From positions 32,092 to 96,091 of the forward strand of contig NZ_WWDL01000023.1 of NCBI RefSeq assembly GCF_009848505.1: DNA of 64,000 nt, written 5' to 3'. Positions 27,645 to 35,592 of the stretch are shown here, in pieces. Both the position numbers and the translations under genes were made by a program. Within the stretch, counting starts at the first letter, position 1; each line of letters begins with the position of its first letter. The notes beneath the pieces were generated by a model, which was not told the origin of the DNA, made no database searches, and worked only from the letters and a program-made list of their open reading frames with translations. The stretch is from Muricoccus harenae (GTDB lineage Bacteria > Pseudomonadota > Alphaproteobacteria > Acetobacterales > Acetobacteraceae).

Positions 27645-27985
27645 GCGGGGCCGCCCTTCGCCGACATGGCGGCCAGCTCGGCGAGTGCAGCCTTCGCCGC
27701 ATCACCGATGCCGAGGATCATCTGCTGCGCCGGGGTGCGGTCATCTGAGCGCATTGCCTGGCGGGCCAGCGACTCGAGGGACTTGGCGCCGATGGATCCG
27801 GCCGCGCCGGCGAGGCCATGGGCGGCACGGCGATACTCCTCCACCTGCCCAGCCCGGGCGGCGTCGATCATCTGCCGGACAAGCCGGGCAAGATCCTGCT
27901 CGAAGGTCCGCACGATGCTTACGAAAACATCTCGGGGAAGTTCCGCCGCCAGCTGGCCGGCCACTTCAGGGTCAATAGCGCTCAC
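27641..27985 (-). CDS. HPt domain phosphotransfer protein
   Basis: 114 residues forming one helical HPt bundle. The phospho-accepting His is in [20 protein letters not shown], followed by [13 protein letters not shown]. The gene is convergent with the hybrid kinase and their 3' ends overlap by 4 nt. It is the likely phosphotransfer partner of that kinase, whose receivers have no attached HPt; the pairing is inferred from position. The start ATG 27985 gives [17 protein letters not shown]. Confidence 0.85.
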   Translation of the reverse strand: MSAIDPEVAGQLAAELPRDVFVSIVRTFEQDLARLVRQMIDAARAGQVEEYRRAAHGLAGAAGSIGAKSLESLARQAMRSDDRTPAQQMILGIGDAAKAALAELAAMSAKGGPA

Positions 27986-28190
27986 GCCGCGCAGGTTGCC
28001 CGCTGGAATACCGGGCGGTCAACGCGCATGCGCCGGCAATGGGCGAGTCGCCGCACCAACCCATCCGCCGACCGATAGCTGGCGAGAATGTCACCACTCG
28101 TGAGCGCAGACTCGGCTTGTATGTAACCTTAACGCGTGGTGAATAATTCCGGAGAAACACCTTTCTCTCCAGGAGCAGGTTCCCGCCGCG

Positions 28191-29312
28191 ATGCAGACCG
28201 ATGCCGCCGTGTCCGCCCGCTCCTCCTCCCCCGGCCCCGGCCGGCGCGGCCTGTTCGGCCTTGCCGCAGCCTCGGTCCTGGCCGGGCCTGGCGCGCTGCG
28301 GGCGCAGGGAATGCCGGAATGGCTGGCCGAGCTGAAGACCGAGTGGGCGCAGTTTCGCGGCCGCTTTGTCACCCGCGAAGGCCGCATGCTCGATGTCGGC
28401 AAGGGCGACGAGACGCATACGGAAGGCCAGGGCTTCGGGATGCTCTTCGCGGCCGAGGCAGGGGACATCGTCACCTTCGACAGGATCCTGGACTGGACCC
28501 GCCGCTACCTCCGGCACAGCCGGGACAACCTGCACGCGTGGCGCTACCGCGGCGACGCGGTGGATGCGGTGGCGGACCGCAACAATGCGACGGATGGCGA
28601 CATCATGATCGCCTGGGCACTGATGCGTGGAGCCGATCTGTTCGCGCGCCCCGCCCTGGCGCGGGAGGCGGCGCTGATCTGCCGCGACGTCCTGGCGCAT
28701 TGCACGCGGGAGGTTGGCGGCAAGCTGGTGCTGCTGCCGGCGGTGCAGGGCTTCGAGAAGCGCGACCACGTCATCCTCAACCCGTCCTACTACGTCTTCC
28801 CGGCGCTGATGGAGTTCGAGAAGGTGGTGCCGGGGCCGCAATGGCGCCGACTGATCGCGGACGGGCTGGCGATCTTCCGGGAGGCACGGTTCGGCCGCTG
28901 GAACCTGCCGGCGGATTGGATCGAGTTCTCGCGCGAGGCGACCTTCAAGCCCCGCCTCGCGGCCGGCTGGCCCACCCGCTTCTCCTGGGATGCGGTGCGC
29001 GTGCCGCTCTACCTCGCCTGGGCGCGGCAGAACGAGGATCCGGCGCTCCGGGCCTGCGTGGAATTCTGGACCGATCCGGAGAACCAGAGCCTGCCGGCCT
29101 GGACCGACCTGCGCAGCAACATCCCCGCGCCCTATCCGGGCCATGCGGGCGTGCGGGCGGTGGCGCAGCTGGCCTGCGCCACGCAGCAGCGGCACATGAA
29201 GATAAGCGACCTGCCGCGCGTCGCGCAGGCGACCGACTATTACGGCGCTTCCCTTGTCATGCTGTCTCGCATCGCCTGGCAGGAAGCCCGGGCCGGCGCG
29301 CCGATCGTCTAA
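28191..29312 (+). CDS. Glycosyl hydrolase family 8 endoglucanase, Tat-exported
   Basis: 373 residues. The leader has twin arginines then a hydrophobic run (GRRGLFGLAAASVLAG, cleavage near LRAQG). The GH8 domain shows the acid Glu in HTEGQGFGMLFAAEAGD, the Asp motif NNATDGDIMIAWALMRGADL, and HVILNPSYYVFPALMEFEKV. It resembles BcsZ-type cellulases that trim beta-1,4-glucan in the periplasm during cellulose export, but no bcs synthase genes are in the window. The upstream hybrid kinase and HPt pair may regulate it; that is inference. Confidence 0.9.
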   Translation: MQTDAAVSARSSSPGPGRRGLFGLAAASVLAGPGALRAQGMPEWLAELKTEWAQFRGRFVTREGRMLDVGKGDETHTEGQGFGMLFAAEAGDIVTFDRILDWTRRYLRHSRDNLHAWRYRGDAVDAVADRNNATDGDIMIAWALMRGADLFARPALAREAALICRDVLAHCTREVGGKLVLLPAVQGFEKRDHVILNPSYYVFPALMEFEKVVPGPQWRRLIADGLAIFREARFGRWNLPADWIEFSREATFKPRLAAGWPTRFSWDAVRVPLYLAWARQNEDPALRACVEFWTDPENQSLPAWTDLRSNIPAPYPGHAGVRAVAQLACATQQRHMKISDLPRVAQATDYYGASLVMLSRIAWQEARAGAPIV

Positions 29313-29391
29313 GGGTACAAGGCGCGTTCCGCTGGCGGACCGGCAAGTGCCGCGGCATCCTGGCTGCGTCCTTCATCCGACGGAGCGCCCG

Positions 29392-29616
29392 ATGCATCGT
29401 CCTCTCCTGCCCCTGATCGCGCCCTTCATCGCCATTGCTGTGCTGGCCATGGCTGGCTGCGCCGATCGCGGCCCGGCGGAACGCGCCGGGCGCTCGGTGG
29501 ACCGGGCGGCCGAACGCACAGGCTCAGCGGTGGGAGGCGCGGCGCGGAATACCGGCGCCGCTCTGGACCGCGCCGGGAATTGGGTGGGCGAGCGGGTCGA
29601 TCCGGACCGGCGCTGA
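29392..29616 (+). CDS. Small lipoprotein
   Basis: 74 residues. A lipoprotein signal is clear: PLIAPFIAIAVLAMAGC, with Cys at about residue 21 for lipidation. The mature part is a short amphipathic Ala/Arg/Gly helix repeating GxAVxxAARNTG-type heptads (SVDRAAERTGSAVGGAARNT), typical of small envelope lipoproteins. CGGAG precedes the ATG. Function unknown. It follows the GH8 gene by 79 nt and may share its transcript. Confidence 0.7.
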   Translation: MHRPLLPLIAPFIAIAVLAMAGCADRGPAERAGRSVDRAAERTGSAVGGAARNTGAALDRAGNWVGERVDPDRR

Positions 29617-29643
29617 GCGCCTCCCCCGACCGGGGCGCGGGCG

Positions 29644-30837
29644 TCAGAGGCGGCGGCGCGCGCCCCAGAGGGCGATGTTGGCCAGCACGCCGCAGAAGGC
29701 CATGACCGAGGCGGTGGCCACGCCCGAGCCGGATTCCAGCGTGGCGTTCACCACGGTCATCAGCGCGCCGAAGCCCATCTGCACGGCGCCCAGCAGGCCC
29801 GATGCGGTGCCCGCGCGCTCGGGGCGCACGCTGATCGCGGCCGCCACCGCATTGGGCAGGGAGATGCCGTTGCCCAGCGCGACCAGCATCATCGGCAGGA
29901 AGAAGCCGGCCAGGCTGTGGGGCAGGAGAAGCTGCACCGCCAGCATCGCCGCTGCACCGAGAATGATGAGCCACAGGCCGGCCGAGAGCATGCGCACCAT
30001 CCCCATCCGCGTCGAAAGGCGCGCGGCCAGCAGGGAGCCCAGGGCGAAGCTGACGGAGATGCCGAGAAAGGCGGTGGCAAAGACTCGTGGGGCGTAGCCC
30101 AACTGCTCCACCACCTGCGGCGCGCCGGCCATGAAGGCGAAGAACACGCCGGTGGAGGCTGCGCCCACGGCGCCGATCCAACGGAAGGCCGGCATCCGCA
30201 GCAGGGACATATAGGCAAGGCCCATGCCGCGCAGCCCCGGCAGCGGCTGCGGCTCACGAAGGGTCTCGGGCAGGCGGCGCCAGACGGCGATGAGCAGTGG
30301 TGCGCCGAAAAGGAGGCAGGCGATCATGGTGGCGCGCCAGCCGAAGCGCTCCTCGATGAGCGCGCCGGCCATCGGGGCCACCATGGGGGCCAGGGTCATG
30401 GCCATGACGACATAGGCGATGCGGCTGGCGGCTTCCTCGCGCGGCCACACGTCACGGATGATAGCGCGGCCCAGCACCATGCCGGAGCAGGCCCCCATGG
30501 CCTGCGCCACGCGCCCGACTTCGAGCCAGGCGATGCTTGGCGACAGGGCCGCGAGGGCTGAGGCAGTGAGATAGAGAATGAGCGACCAGAGCAGCACGGG
30601 CCTTCGCCCGAAGCGGTCCGCCAGGGGTCCGTAGAGAAGCTGCCCGAGTGCGACGCCCACCAGGTACAGGGTGAGTGTGAGCTGCGCGACCGCATAGGGC
30701 ACGCGGAGATCCGCCGCCACACGCGGCAGGGCAGGAATCAGGATCTGCATGGTGAAGGGGCCGATGCCCGTCATCGCCACCAGCAGCCAAAGGGCGGGCT
30801 TGCGCGCCGGGGGTCGCGCCCCGGGTGTTTCCTTCAA
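29644..30837 (-). CDS. Bcr/CflA family multidrug efflux MFS transporter
   Basis: 397 residues with twelve membrane helices. The N-terminal signature WLLVAMTGIGPFTMQILIPA then LPRVAADLRVPYAVAQLTLT and YGPLADRFGRRPVLLWSLIL identify the Bcr/CflA drug:H+ antiporter group. The start is uncertain: TTG 30837 (giving MKETPGARPPARKP) fits the family and avoids overlap, while ATG 30927 would overlap the upstream HAD gene by 83 nt. It follows the pyrD-HAD pair by 7 nt and is likely in the same operon. Confidence 0.85.
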   Translation of the reverse strand: MKETPGARPPARKPALWLLVAMTGIGPFTMQILIPALPRVAADLRVPYAVAQLTLTLYLVGVALGQLLYGPLADRFGRRPVLLWSLILYLTASALAALSPSIAWLEVGRVAQAMGACSGMVLGRAIIRDVWPREEAASRIAYVVMAMTLAPMVAPMAGALIEERFGWRATMIACLLFGAPLLIAVWRRLPETLREPQPLPGLRGMGLAYMSLLRMPAFRWIGAVGAASTGVFFAFMAGAPQVVEQLGYAPRVFATAFLGISVSFALGSLLAARLSTRMGMVRMLSAGLWLIILGAAAMLAVQLLLPHSLAGFFLPMMLVALGNGISLPNAVAAAISVRPERAGTASGLLGAVQMGFGALMTVVNATLESGSGVATASVMAFCGVLANIALWGARRRL

Positions 30838-30844
30838 GAGGCTA

Positions 30845-31702
30845 TCACCAGCGCAGGCCACGGAGCGCGGCGATCGGGGAGACGCCTTCGGCCTTGGCCC
30901 GGGCGGCGAGGGTGGCGGAATCGGCATCCGCCAGCCCCTGTTCCGCGGCCACGCCGCCGAGGGCCCAGACGGCGTCCAGCCCGGCGGCCTGGGCGCCGGC
31001 GAGATCCGTGTGCGGGCTGTCGCCGATGGCGACCACCTGGTCCCGGGGCAGGTCCAGCAGTTCCATCACCGGGTCATAGGCGGTGGGGTCCGGCTTGCCG
31101 ATTTCGAGGCTCTGGCCGCCGAGGGCCATGTAGCTCTCCGAAAGGGCGCCGGCGCAGAGGAGCAGCCGGCCGCCCACCACCACGGTGCGGTCCGGGTTCA
31201 CGCAGATCATGGGCAGGTTGCGGGCGCGCGCGGCCTTGAGGGCCGGCAGGTACGGATCGACGGAGGTGGCGCCGGGATTGGGCGATGGGCCGGTGTTCAG
31301 CAGCCAGTCCGCCTGCGCGGCATCCTCGGTGAGGGTGACGCCGAGGTCCTCGACCACGGAATGGTCGCGGGCGGTGCCGATATGCAGCGCGAGAGGGCCG
31401 AAGTCCCGCACGAAGGGATGGGTGCGATCACGCAGGAGGCGCCAGGTGATCTCGCCGCTCGACATCACGCCGTCATAGAGGCTGCGGTCGATGCCGAAGC
31501 CGGTGAGCTGACCCTCGATGACATAGGAGCGGCGGGGGGCGTTGGTGAGGAAGACGATGCGGGCGCCCTTCTCCCGCATGCGGGCGAGCGCATCGGCCAC
31601 GCCAGGGAAGGCGGCGCGGCCGTCATGCACGACGCCCCAGATATCGAGCACGAAGCCGCGGTAGCGCTCCGTGAGTTCGGCGACGCTATCGAGGATGCGC
31701 AT
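30845..31702 (-). CDS. TIGR01459 family HAD-type hydrolase (class IIA)
   Basis: 285 residues. Motif I is FVLDIWGVVHDGRAAFPGV, then IVFLTNAPRRSYVIEGQL (motif II), the class II cap in the middle, IGKPDPTAYDPVMELL (motif III Lys) and VVAIGDSPHTDLAGAQAAGL (motif IV). It is an NagD-like phosphatase whose physiological substrate is unknown. Its start overlaps the pyrD stop by one base (TGATG), so translation is coupled to pyrimidine synthesis gene expression. Confidence 0.9.
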   Translation of the reverse strand: MRILDSVAELTERYRGFVLDIWGVVHDGRAAFPGVADALARMREKGARIVFLTNAPRRSYVIEGQLTGFGIDRSLYDGVMSSGEITWRLLRDRTHPFVRDFGPLALHIGTARDHSVVEDLGVTLTEDAAQADWLLNTGPSPNPGATSVDPYLPALKAARARNLPMICVNPDRTVVVGGRLLLCAGALSESYMALGGQSLEIGKPDPTAYDPVMELLDLPRDQVVAIGDSPHTDLAGAQAAGLDAVWALGGVAAEQGLADADSATLAARAKAEGVSPIAALRGLRW

Positions 31703-32760
31703 CAGGCTTCGGCTCCGATCGCTTCGGACAGGGTTTTCACGCCGTCGCGCCGCAGCAGGGCGGCGAGGTCGCGGCGGATCCGGGGAATGAGGGCGGGGCC
31801 GGCATAGGCGAAGCCGGCATAGCTCTGCACGAGAGAGGCGCCCGCCTTGATCTTGGCATAGGCGGTCTCGCCGCTGTCCACGCCGCCCGCGCCGATCAGG
31901 GTGAGGCGGCCGCGAGACAGGCGGTGGACGCGGCGGAGGAGTTCGGTGGAGGCGTGGAAGAGGGGCTGGCCCGAAAGGCCGCCACTCTCGCCCTTGCAAG
32001 GCGAGCGCAGCGTTTCCGGCCGGGCGATGGTGGTGTTGGAGACGATCAACCCGGCGATGTCGCGGCCCAGGCAGGTCTGGACGATAGATTCGACGGCGGC
32101 TTCGGCGAGATCGGGCGCGATCTTCACCAGCACGGGCGGGCGCTGGCGGAGTTCGGCGCGTGCCGCGAGGGTGGCGTCCAGGATGGCGGCCAGGCGGGCC
32201 TCACCCTGTAGGTCCCGCAGGCCGGGCGTATTGGGGGAAGAAACGTTGACGGTGACGTAGTCGGCCAGTGGCGCGACGCGGCGGTAGAGCGCGGGGTAGT
32301 CGCGCTCCGGCTCGGCGCCCTCCTTGTTGATGCCGATATTGGCACCCAGGACGGCGGGCAGCGGCCGCGGCAGGGCCTGGAGCCGGGCGACATAGGTTTC
32401 CAGCCCGGCATTGTTGAAGCCCATGCGGTTGATGACCGCTCGGTCCTCCTCCAGGCGGAACAGGCGGGGCTTCGGATTGCCCTCCTGCGGGCGGGGGGTG
32501 ACGGTGCCGGCCTCGACGAAGCCGAAGCCGAGCCGCATCAGGGGCAGGATGGCGAGGGCGTTCTTGTCGAAGCCCGCGGCGAGCCCGACCGGGTTGCGGA
32601 AGTCGAGTCCCATGGCGTGGATGGCGAGGACCCGGTCGTCCGTCATCGGGTCGCGCCCGGCGAGGCCCCAGTTCAGAGCGTGCAGCGACAGCTCATGCGC
32701 GCGCTCCGGGTCGAGGCCCCGGACGAGCGGCATGAGGGCGGAGGCGAGGGCGGGAAGCAT
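31702..32760 (-). CDS. pyrD: Quinone-dependent dihydroorotate dehydrogenase (class 2)
   Basis: 352 residues from ATG 32760. The N-terminal membrane-association helix (ALASALMPLVRGLDPERAHE) is followed by the FMN barrel: NPVGLAAGFDKNALAILPLM, GFVEAGTVTPRPQEGNPKPR, INRMGFNNAGLE, NVSSPNTPGLRDLQ with the catalytic Ser, and LIGAGGVDSGETAYAKIKAG. It oxidises dihydroorotate to orotate at the inner membrane using quinone. The TGATG junction couples the HAD hydrolase behind it. Confidence 0.95.
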   Translation of the reverse strand: MLPALASALMPLVRGLDPERAHELSLHALNWGLAGRDPMTDDRVLAIHAMGLDFRNPVGLAAGFDKNALAILPLMRLGFGFVEAGTVTPRPQEGNPKPRLFRLEEDRAVINRMGFNNAGLETYVARLQALPRPLPAVLGANIGINKEGAEPERDYPALYRRVAPLADYVTVNVSSPNTPGLRDLQGEARLAAILDATLAARAELRQRPPVLVKIAPDLAEAAVESIVQTCLGRDIAGLIVSNTTIARPETLRSPCKGESGGLSGQPLFHASTELLRRVHRLSRGRLTLIGAGGVDSGETAYAKIKAGASLVQSYAGFAYAGPALIPRIRRDLAALLRRDGVKTLSEAIGAEA

Positions 32761-32887
32761 CGCCGCCGCTTTTGCCGCAGTGCGGCGAGAAGGGCCAGGG
32801 GCGGCGGGACCCCACGGCCGGGGGTCGCGTTGACGGCATGGCGCCGGCACGGGACAAGCGGCAGCGAGGAACCGGAGGAAACGCCGC

Positions 32888-33733
32888 TTGCGCGGACCCG
32901 TGCTGCTGCTGTCCGCGCTGGCGCTCTTCGCGGTGCTGGACGCGAATTCGAAGCTGCTCTCCAGCGGATATCATGTCAGCCAGGTCTTGGCCTTCCGCTA
33001 TGCGGTGCTGCTGGGGCTGCTGGCGCTCGCGCGGATGGCGCGGCGGGGCGCGGGGGGCGGGCTGGAGACACGGCGGCCGCTGGCGCAGCTGCTGCGCGCG
33101 GGCTTCATGGTGGGCTCCGGCACCGGATTCTTCATGGCGCTGCGGAGCCTGCCGCTGGCCGAGGGCTACCTCGTGTATTTCACCGCGCCCTTCATGCTGC
33201 TGGCGATGTTCCGCCTGCTGCTGAAGGAGGCGGTTCCCGCCTCGGCCTGGGGCTGGTGTGGGGTGGGGTTCCTGGGTGTGTTGCTGGCACTGTGGCCGGG
33301 GATTTCGGCCGGGGCATCCTGGGGCGCCTATGCCTGGGCGCTGCTGGGCACGGCCTGCCATGCGCTGGTGCTGGTGATGAACCGCAGCCTGCGGAACGAG
33401 CCGGGGCTTGCGCGGCTGGTCCTCTGGAGCGCGGGCCCTGCCCTGCCGGCGCTGCTGCCCTGGGCGGCGCTGGAATGGGTGACGCCGTCCTGGCCGGATG
33501 CCCTCGCGCTTTCGGCGAATGGGGTGCTCGCGGGCGGGGCCACTGTGGCGCTGGCTTCCGCCTTCCGCCATGCGAGCGCGGGGCGGCTGGCGCCGCTGGA
33601 ATTCTCGGCGCTGATCTTCGGGGTGGTGATGGATGTGGCGCTCTGGGGGACCTGGCCTTCGGCCTGGGTCTGGGTGGGCGCGGCAATCGTGGCTTTCGCG
33701 GGGATCATGGCGCAGCGGCGCGGCGCGCATTGA
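32888..33733 (+). CDS. EamA/DMT family transporter
   Basis: 281 residues of ten hydrophobic helices in two EamA repeats: the first includes LLLSALALFAVLDANSKLLS and GTGFFMALRSLPLAEGYLVY, the second ALLGTACHALVLVMNRSLRN and LEFSALIFGVVMDVALWGTW. Members export small metabolites such as amino acids across the inner membrane. TTG 32888 is taken as start because GGAGG lies 8 nt upstream and no suitable ATG exists. Divergent from pyrD. Confidence 0.85.
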   Translation: MRGPVLLLSALALFAVLDANSKLLSSGYHVSQVLAFRYAVLLGLLALARMARRGAGGGLETRRPLAQLLRAGFMVGSGTGFFMALRSLPLAEGYLVYFTAPFMLLAMFRLLLKEAVPASAWGWCGVGFLGVLLALWPGISAGASWGAYAWALLGTACHALVLVMNRSLRNEPGLARLVLWSAGPALPALLPWAALEWVTPSWPDALALSANGVLAGGATVALASAFRHASAGRLAPLEFSALIFGVVMDVALWGTWPSAWVWVGAAIVAFAGIMAQRRGAH

Positions 33734-33742
33734 GGGCCGGGA

Positions 33743-34099
33743 TCAGGGCACCCAGGCGGGGAAGCGGTGCAACCCGTCCGTGCCCAGAGGCAGGAAGACG
33801 GCGCCGCGAACGGCGGTGAGCGGTAGGGGCGCGTAGAGATGGGGAAAGAGGCCGGGGCGGGTGCCACCGGCGGCAGGTTCCCAGCGCAGCGCCTGGCCGA
33901 GCGCGGTGCTTTCAGCACTGATCAACCAGAGGTCGGCCTCGCCCGCGCGGTGCTTCGCGGCGCTGGCGCGGAGCTGGGCGGCGGTGGAGAAGTGGAGAAA
34001 GCCGTCGCGGCGGTCGTCGGCGCTGCCATGATAGGCGCCGGCCGCCTGCGCGGCACGCCAGTCGGCGCCGCGCATCAGCGTGTGGATCAGGGGTTCCAT
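33743..34099 (-). CDS. DUF952 domain-containing protein
   Basis: 118 residues matching the DUF952 pattern: IHTLMRGADWRAAQAAGAYH, DDRRDGFLHFSTAAQLRASA, ADLWLISAESTALGQALRWE and FPHLYAPLPLTAVRGAVFLP. This family is small, cytoplasmic and of unconfirmed function (an ADP-ribosyl transferase-like fold has been suggested). Convergent with the EamA gene, 9 nt apart. It lies at the chromosomal edge of the prophage region. Confidence 0.88.
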   Translation of the reverse strand: MEPLIHTLMRGADWRAAQAAGAYHGSADDRRDGFLHFSTAAQLRASAAKHRAGEADLWLISAESTALGQALRWEPAAGGTRPGLFPHLYAPLPLTAVRGAVFLPLGTDGLHRFPAWVP

Positions 34100-34116
34100 A
34101 CGGCCCTTCTAGCCGT

Positions 34117-34638
34117 TCAGGCGACGGCCACCAGGGCGGGGCGAGAGGGCTGGGCCGGGCGCTCGCCGGTTTCCAGGCGATAGAAGGTCAGGCCGGAGAT
34201 CTCGGCGATGGAGTCGTGCGCCAGGGCCCAGGCGGGGAGGCGATCCTCTCCGTGCCAATGGGTGGCGCCGCCGGTCGGGTCCGGCAGGGCGCCGGCCAGG
34301 GCACGGGCGGCGATGCGGCGGCACATGGCGAGCGCGGGGTCCGCCTCGGGCGGAGAGGCCAGCAGGGCGTGGGACGGGTGGCGCGGGTTCCAGGCCGGGA
34401 AGAGGAAGGGGTCACGGCACGCGGCCAGGACCTCGCCGGGGCCGGGATCGGGCAGGCGGGCATGGCCGCCGGGGGCGAAGGGCGCGGCGCCTGGCTGGCG
34501 GATGGGGCGCGGCATGGCGGCGCGGGCGCGGTTCATGGCGAGGGCCGCCAGGGCTTCGATGGTGCGCACGGGGCGCGTGCCGGCCTCGGCGTATAGGGTG
34601 CGGGCCAAGGTCTCGGCCGTGGTTTCTGCAGGGTTCAT
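34117..34638 (-). CDS. Cell wall hydrolase (SleB-like), prophage lysin
   Basis: 173 residues. ETLARTLYAEAGTRPVRTIE near the N-terminus is the SleB/CwlJ-type hydrolase motif with the catalytic Glu; ALAALAMNRARAAMP follows, then ADPALAMCRRIAARALAG, THWHGEDRLPAWA and GLTFYRL. It probably cleaves peptidoglycan during lysis. No signal peptide is seen, so release would need a holin or other route. The start ATG lies 1 nt from the end of the small upstream gene, showing a tight operon. Confidence 0.8.
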   Translation of the reverse strand: MNPAETTAETLARTLYAEAGTRPVRTIEALAALAMNRARAAMPRPIRQPGAAPFAPGGHARLPDPGPGEVLAACRDPFLFPAWNPRHPSHALLASPPEADPALAMCRRIAARALAGALPDPTGGATHWHGEDRLPAWALAHDSIAEISGLTFYRLETGERPAQPSRPALVAVA

Positions 34639-34639
34639 G

Positions 34640-34999
34640 TCAGCGGTCCTCGGCGAGCACGCGCATCTGGGCGGCGGTGCTGTGGGCGGCGCGGGTGGCC
34701 TCGTCCAGCTTCTGCTCGATGCGAATGAGATGAGCGGTCAGGCGTCCGTCCACGTCCCTGATGAGGGAGAGAGGGACGTAGGTGCGGGCGACCTCCAGCT
34801 TGAAGGCGGCCAGATCGTCGCGCGTGCGCTCCAGGGCGGCCTGCTGCTGGGAATGGTCGGCGGCTTCGCGCTCCGGCTGATGGGCCTCGCCCTGGGCGAT
34901 GCTGCGGCGGAGGGAGTGGAGCATCCAGGCGAGCACCGCCATGAAGGGCGTTTCCACCGCGGCGGCGATCCATTGCGGATCGGGGTTAAAGGACGGCAT
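34640..34999 (-). CDS. Phage-associated small helical protein, possible holin/spanin-like
   Basis: 119 residues from ATG 34999, with GGAGG 6 nt upstream. One hydrophobic stretch (VETPFMAVLAWMLHSLRR) is followed by a long charged helix (QQQAALERTRDDLAAFKLEV and LTAHLIRIEQKLDEATRAAH) with coiled-coil character. Its place directly before the lysin gene suggests an accessory lysis role, but that is inference; no family is recognised with confidence. Confidence 0.6.
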   Translation of the reverse strand: MPSFNPDPQWIAAAVETPFMAVLAWMLHSLRRSIAQGEAHQPEREAADHSQQQAALERTRDDLAAFKLEVARTYVPLSLIRDVDGRLTAHLIRIEQKLDEATRAAHSTAAQMRVLAEDR

Positions 35000-35085
35000 G
35001 GGGTCCTCCATGGGGGTGCGGGGTTGATCGCGCGGAGCGGCGCCCCGACTTGCCGGGGTGCCAGAAGGGGTGCTTTGTGCAGGCG

Positions 35086-35307
35086 ATGTGGAATGAGCCG
35101 TATCTCGAGACCTGTTGCCGGTCGGCCCTGCACCGGCTGTTCCTGACGCATGGCGGGACGCGCCCCGCCGGGCTGCCGGATGAGGCCTGTCTGCGCAGGC
35201 TGTGCGGGATGGGCTTCGCGCAGGAAGTCTCCCCCGGCCGCTTCGCCATGACCGAGGACGGAGCGAAGCGGCACCGAACCGAGGTGCTGAAGAAGACCGC
35301 GGCCTGA
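35086..35307 (+). CDS. Phage-associated small hypothetical protein
   Basis: 73 residues (76 if GTG 35077 is the start; AAGGGG precedes that GTG). It reads MWNEPYLETCCRSALHRLFL, then GLPDEACLRRLCGMGFAQEV and RFAMTEDGAKRHRTEVLK, a compact winged-helix-like pattern that I associate with short proteins next to terminase in related prophages. It is on the opposite strand to the terminase scrap, ending 1 nt before it. Function unknown. Confidence 0.6.
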   Translation: MWNEPYLETCCRSALHRLFLTHGGTRPAGLPDEACLRRLCGMGFAQEVSPGRFAMTEDGAKRHRTEVLKKTAA

Positions 35308-35308
35308 G

Positions 35309-35460
35309 TCAGCCGCGCCAGGACGCGCCGCGCGCCACCGGGGGAAGCCCCGGCATCCGCACCGGTTCGGCCAGGAGACAGCCTGCCACCGCGTCCAGCG
35401 CATCATCCCGTACGCCATTCGCGCCGGGCTTCCATTCCGCCATCTCCTGCAAGTGGTAGG
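35309..35460 (-). pseudogene. Terminase large subunit, C-terminal fragment only
   Basis: About 50 residues ending in SWRG. EMAEWKPGANGVRDDALDAV followed by AGCLLAEPVR matches the end of phage terminase nuclease domains, where the DDxxDAxAG motif supplies metal-binding Asp residues. Nothing upstream continues the protein: beyond about 35460 the sequence loses coding character and the serine recombinase gene begins on the other strand. The remaining ~400 residues of terminase are absent from the window. Confidence 0.6.
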
Positions 35461-35592
35461 TAGTTTGCGGGCACAGGGGGCGTCGTGGTATCAAGAGCTT
35501 AGGCCCCTGTCCGTACAGCGCATGCTGGATGCTCTTGCTTGCTTTGCGCCTGCGACGCTAGGCCGGACATTCCACTAGCGGAACAAGCTGCA

